A stretch of 7,184 bases of DNA from contig JAHJOY010000067.1 of the NCBI GenBank assembly GCA_018819665.1, positions 1 through 7,184 on the forward strand, written 5' to 3'. Within the stretch, counting starts at the first letter, position 1; each line of letters begins with the position of its first letter. The position numbers and the translations under genes were made by a program. Of the stretch, positions 4,846-7,184 are shown piece by piece. This DNA is from a bacterium. GTDB taxonomy: Bacteria; Atribacterota; Phoenicimicrobiia; Phoenicimicrobiales; Phoenicimicrobiaceae. The notes below the pieces were generated by a model. It ran no database searches. It was not told the origin of the DNA and worked only from the letters and a program-made list of their open reading frames with translations.

Positions 4846-6970
4846 GTGTTTTATGTTTTTTTCTAAGCTTTTCTATTAAAGATTGAAGAGTTTCTTCCTT
4901 TTCTTCAGTTTCTGTGGGTTTTTCTTCATATTTTTCCTTAATTTCTTCAATTTCTTCATAATAGGGTTTCTTAATTTCCGGATATTCTTCTGTTTTTGGT
5001 ATTTCAAAATATTTTTGATGAACTGTGCAATAGGATATAGGTTCTGAGCCTTTTATAAAAGTTACTGTTAATATTTCGGGACAAGAATCAGTAGGTAAAA
5101 GCCCGGATTCTTTACAAACAGATATTTTAGTTATTTTATCTGGTTGGAAGAAATCTTTTTTCTCACTGTTTTTAAGTGCGTTTTTCATAAATTTAGCCCA
5201 AACCGGGGCAGCGACTACTCCACCAGTCATTTTGTTTCCTAATGGTTTTCTATCATCGTTTCCAATATAAACTGCAGTAACCAACTCCGGAGTAAAACCA
5301 ATAAACCAAGCATCGACAAAATCATTGGTAGTACCGGTCTTTCCCGCAGCCGGTCTACCTATTTTGGCATTCCAGCCAGTCCCTCTTTTTATTACTTCCT
5401 CCATCATATTAATAAGTACATAACAAGTCTCTTCTTTGAATACTTTCTTTTTTTGAGGAATATTATCTTTTATAATTTTACCTGAATAATCTTCTATTTG
5501 AATTATAGATAGAGGGTCTACTCTAACCCCTAAGTTGGCAATGGTAGCATAAGCGGAAGCAATTTCTAAAGGACTTATCTCAGAAGTGCCCAAAGCTAAA
5601 GAAAGATCCGAACGAAGTTCACTTTTTATTCCTGCTTTATGAGAATAATTTATAACATTTTTTATTCCTACTTGTTCTAATAATTTTACTCCTACTACAT
5701 TTATAGATTGTTCAAATGCTTCTCTGAGAGTTACCGGTCCGCTAAATTCTTTTTCGTAATTTTCAGGAGACCATCCATTTTCGAAAGTAACCGGAGAATC
5801 TTCTATAATATTACTAGGAGTAAATCCATTATCTAAGGCAGTAAGGTAAATAAAAGGCTTAAAAGCAGAGCCGGGTTGACGGTAAGCTTGAGTTGCTCTA
5901 TTAAATTTACTTTCCCCAAAATCTTTACCTCCCACCATTGCCTTAATATAACCGGTCTGAGGTTCAATGGCTATTATTGCTCCTTCATGTCCAGATTCTT
6001 GAAGTGCTTTTTCAGCAAAATATTGCATCTCTAAATCTAAGGTAGTATAAATTTTTAATCCACCTTTATAAACTACATTAGCTCCATATTCTTCTAAAAG
6101 TTGAGAAAGAATAAAAGTGGAAAAATAGGGAGCTGTAAACTTATCTCTTTTATTATTATAATCAAGTTCCAGGGGGTTTTGTTTGGCTTTTTCCATATCC
6201 TCTTTAGATATGTAATCCAATTTAAACATTCTGTCTAATATTATATTTCTTCTTTTTAAGGACACTTCCGGATTAAGAATTGGTGAGTAATAAGAAGGTC
6301 CACGGGGGATTCCTGCGAGTAATGCACATTCTGCAAGGTTTAAATCCTGTACATTTTTATTAAAATACATTTTAGCAGCAGATTGTACTCCATAGGCACC
6401 ATGCCCAAAGTATATTTCATTTAAATACATTTCTAAAATTTCATCTTTAGTGAAAGATCGTTCTATTTGTAAAGCCAACAAAATGTCTTTTAATTTTCTA
6501 TTTAAGCTAATTTCTCGAGTGAGAAAAGTGTTTATAGCCAATTGTTGGGTTATTGTGCTGCCTCCATGGGGTTTAGCCTCTTTTTTTAATTGTAAAATTA
6601 TATTTTTAAAATTTTCCCATTGAGCACGCACGATTCCCCGCAAACTTATTCCCTTATGTTTATAAAAGTCCGAATCCTCAATAGCAATAGTGGCATTAAT
6701 TAAATTCGAAGGAATCTTAGAAAGTGGAACTGGATTTCTGTTTTCCTGATAAAATTCGGTGATAATTTCACCATTAATATCATACACTTTGCTATTTATA
6801 GCATCTAAGAATTTATTTTCTTGTACCATTTCTGATATTTTCTGATTATTAAGAGTAGACAGCCCGATAAAAGCAATAGAAAATGTCAGGGTAAAAATTA
6901 TAATTACCAATAATATTTTTTTGGACAAAGGAATATAATAAGATTTTTTTGGTCTATTTTTTGGTGACAA
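4841..6970 (-). CDS. Bifunctional class A penicillin-binding protein, PBP1A type
   Basis: The 709-residue protein polymerises lipid II into glycan strands and cross-links the stem peptides outside the cytoplasmic membrane. A lysine-rich N-terminus leads into one signal-anchor helix (about 19-38). The GT51 domain has motif 1 E98-D-S-D-F-Y-K-H-K-G107, motif 2 GGSTITQQLA (136-145), motif 3 RKLKD (158-162) and the helix ending in LNEIYFGHGAYG. The transpeptidase has SAFK with nucleophile S368 and K371, SIN (422-424) and KTG (544-546). A conserved-type tail with Cys619, Cys630 and Cys648 is followed by a Glu/Lys-rich end (about 660-709) of low complexity. Position 162, normally the second catalytic Glu of GT51, is Asp. 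The TTG start at 6970 is favoured because a Shine-Dalgarno fits it and the next Met (49) lies after the anchor. The gene is transcribed alone, away from the right edge. pbpF, ponA or mrcA would be possible names, but I cannot choose between paralogues. Confidence 0.95.
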   Translation of the reverse strand: MSPKNRPKKSYYIPLSKKILLVIIIFTLTFSIAFIGLSTLNNQKISEMVQENKFLDAINSKVYDINGEIITEFYQENRNPVPLSKIPSNLINATIAIEDSDFYKHKGISLRGIVRAQWENFKNIILQLKKEAKPHGGSTITQQLAINTFLTREISLNRKLKDILLALQIERSFTKDEILEMYLNEIYFGHGAYGVQSAAKMYFNKNVQDLNLAECALLAGIPRGPSYYSPILNPEVSLKRRNIILDRMFKLDYISKEDMEKAKQNPLELDYNNKRDKFTAPYFSTFILSQLLEEYGANVVYKGGLKIYTTLDLEMQYFAEKALQESGHEGAIIAIEPQTGYIKAMVGGKDFGESKFNRATQAYRQPGSAFKPFIYLTALDNGFTPSNIIEDSPVTFENGWSPENYEKEFSGPVTLREAFEQSINVVGVKLLEQVGIKNVINYSHKAGIKSELRSDLSLALGTSEISPLEIASAYATIANLGVRVDPLSIIQIEDYSGKIIKDNIPQKKKVFKEETCYVLINMMEEVIKRGTGWNAKIGRPAAGKTGTTNDFVDAWFIGFTPELVTAVYIGNDDRKPLGNKMTGGVVAAPVWAKFMKNALKNSEKKDFFQPDKITKISVCKESGLLPTDSCPEILTVTFIKGSEPISYCTVHQKYFEIPKTEEYPEIKKPYYEEIEEIKEKYEEKPTETEEKEETLQSLIEKLRKKHKTQ

Positions 6971-6977
6971 AGTAAAA

Positions 6978-6985
6978 CTCCCTTT
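6978..6985 (-). promoter_or_regulatory. Shine-Dalgarno supporting the TTG start of the PBP gene
   Basis: On the - strand AAAGGGAG is followed by seven bases and then TTG at 6970-6968. No ATG or GTG in frame has comparable spacing, and starting later would remove the membrane anchor. Confidence 0.8.
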
Positions 6986-6987
6986 TC

Positions 6988-7120
6988 GTATTGCGTATCG
7001 CGTATGTGTTAAACTAAAAACTTAAAGCGAAAAGCTAAAAACCATAATTCAAAATTTAAAACCTCTTTCTTCATTTTTAGTTTTGAGTTATAGTTTTACG
7101 TTTTTCGTTCTACGCATTGC
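6988..7120 (-). repeat. Heptamer-period array forming most of the PBP mRNA leader
   Basis: Nineteen 7-nt units can be laid end to end from 6988 to 7120 with no phase break. Written on the + strand, clear units are GTATTGC (6988), GTATCGC (6995), GTATGTG (7002), AAAAACT (7016), AAAAGCT (7030), AAAAACC (7037), AAAACCT (7058), GTTTTAC (7093), GTTTTTC (7100), GTTCTAC (7107) and GCATTGC (7114). The composition changes along the array from GTATNNN to A-rich to GTTTTNC while the phase is kept. On the coding strand the units next to the Shine-Dalgarno read GCGATAC and GCAATAC, as upstream of mutS2. Confidence 0.7.
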
Positions 7121-7133
7121 GCTTCTGCATAAC

Positions 7134-7142
7134 ATTATACCA
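7134..7142 (-). promoter_or_regulatory. Extended -10 promoter for the PBP gene
   Basis: On the - strand TGG is followed by a perfect TATAAT (7139 down to 7134), the extended -10 form used by the housekeeping sigma factor. The -35 region is poor: the best hexamers 16-19 bp upstream match TTGACA at no more than three positions, which is usual for extended -10 promoters. The surroundings are very AT-rich. A start near 7127 would give a leader of about 157 nt, nearly all of it the heptamer array. Confidence 0.6.
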
Positions 7143-7184
7143 TAAAATTTTATTAAAATTAGAATAGTGTTTTATTGTGTATTA

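Overview
The window is a stretch of AT-rich bacterial chromosome holding four housekeeping genes. In order they are the 3' part of pheT (phenylalanyl-tRNA synthetase beta), a CvpA-family membrane protein and mutS2, all on the + strand, followed by a convergent class A penicillin-binding protein (PBP1A type) on the - strand. All four reading frames are intact. pheT is cut only by the left window edge. No mobile-element gene, tRNA, rRNA or CRISPR array is visible.

The order pheT - cvpA - mutS2 matches the Firmicutes-type cluster pheS-pheT-zapA-cvpA-polX-mutS2 with zapA and polX missing. The low GC, TTG starts and repeat-stuffed spacers would also fit an uncultured low-GC lineage such as Atribacterota. 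This placement is an inference from gene order and style, not from any search, and confidence is low.

Layout: pheT 3' part (1-1134); spacer 1135-1389 with an octamer-period array and two REP-like hairpins; cvpA (1390-1938); spacer 1939-2314 with heptamer-period arrays, three hairpins and no gene; mutS2 (2315-4705, TTG start); spacer 4706-4840 with more heptamer-period DNA; pbp1A (6970 down to 4841, TTG start); and its upstream region to 7184, with a good extended -10 promoter and a leader of about 157 nt built almost entirely of 7-nt units.

The genes serve separate core functions: tRNA charging, a membrane protein of general function, ribosome rescue or recombination control, and peptidoglycan synthesis. 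They do not form a new dedicated system. The unusual content lies between the genes. All four spacers contain degenerate tandem DNA with a 7-nt (once 8-nt) period. The same GCGATAC-type heptamers sit in the same orientation directly upstream of the ribosome binding sites of both mutS2 and pbp1A. Two of the spacers also carry GC-rich hairpins of the GTAG-headed REP type. Within proteins, the points of note are a MutS2 Smr domain that has lost its LDxRG motif and a Glu-to-Asp change at the second catalytic position of the glycosyltransferase.
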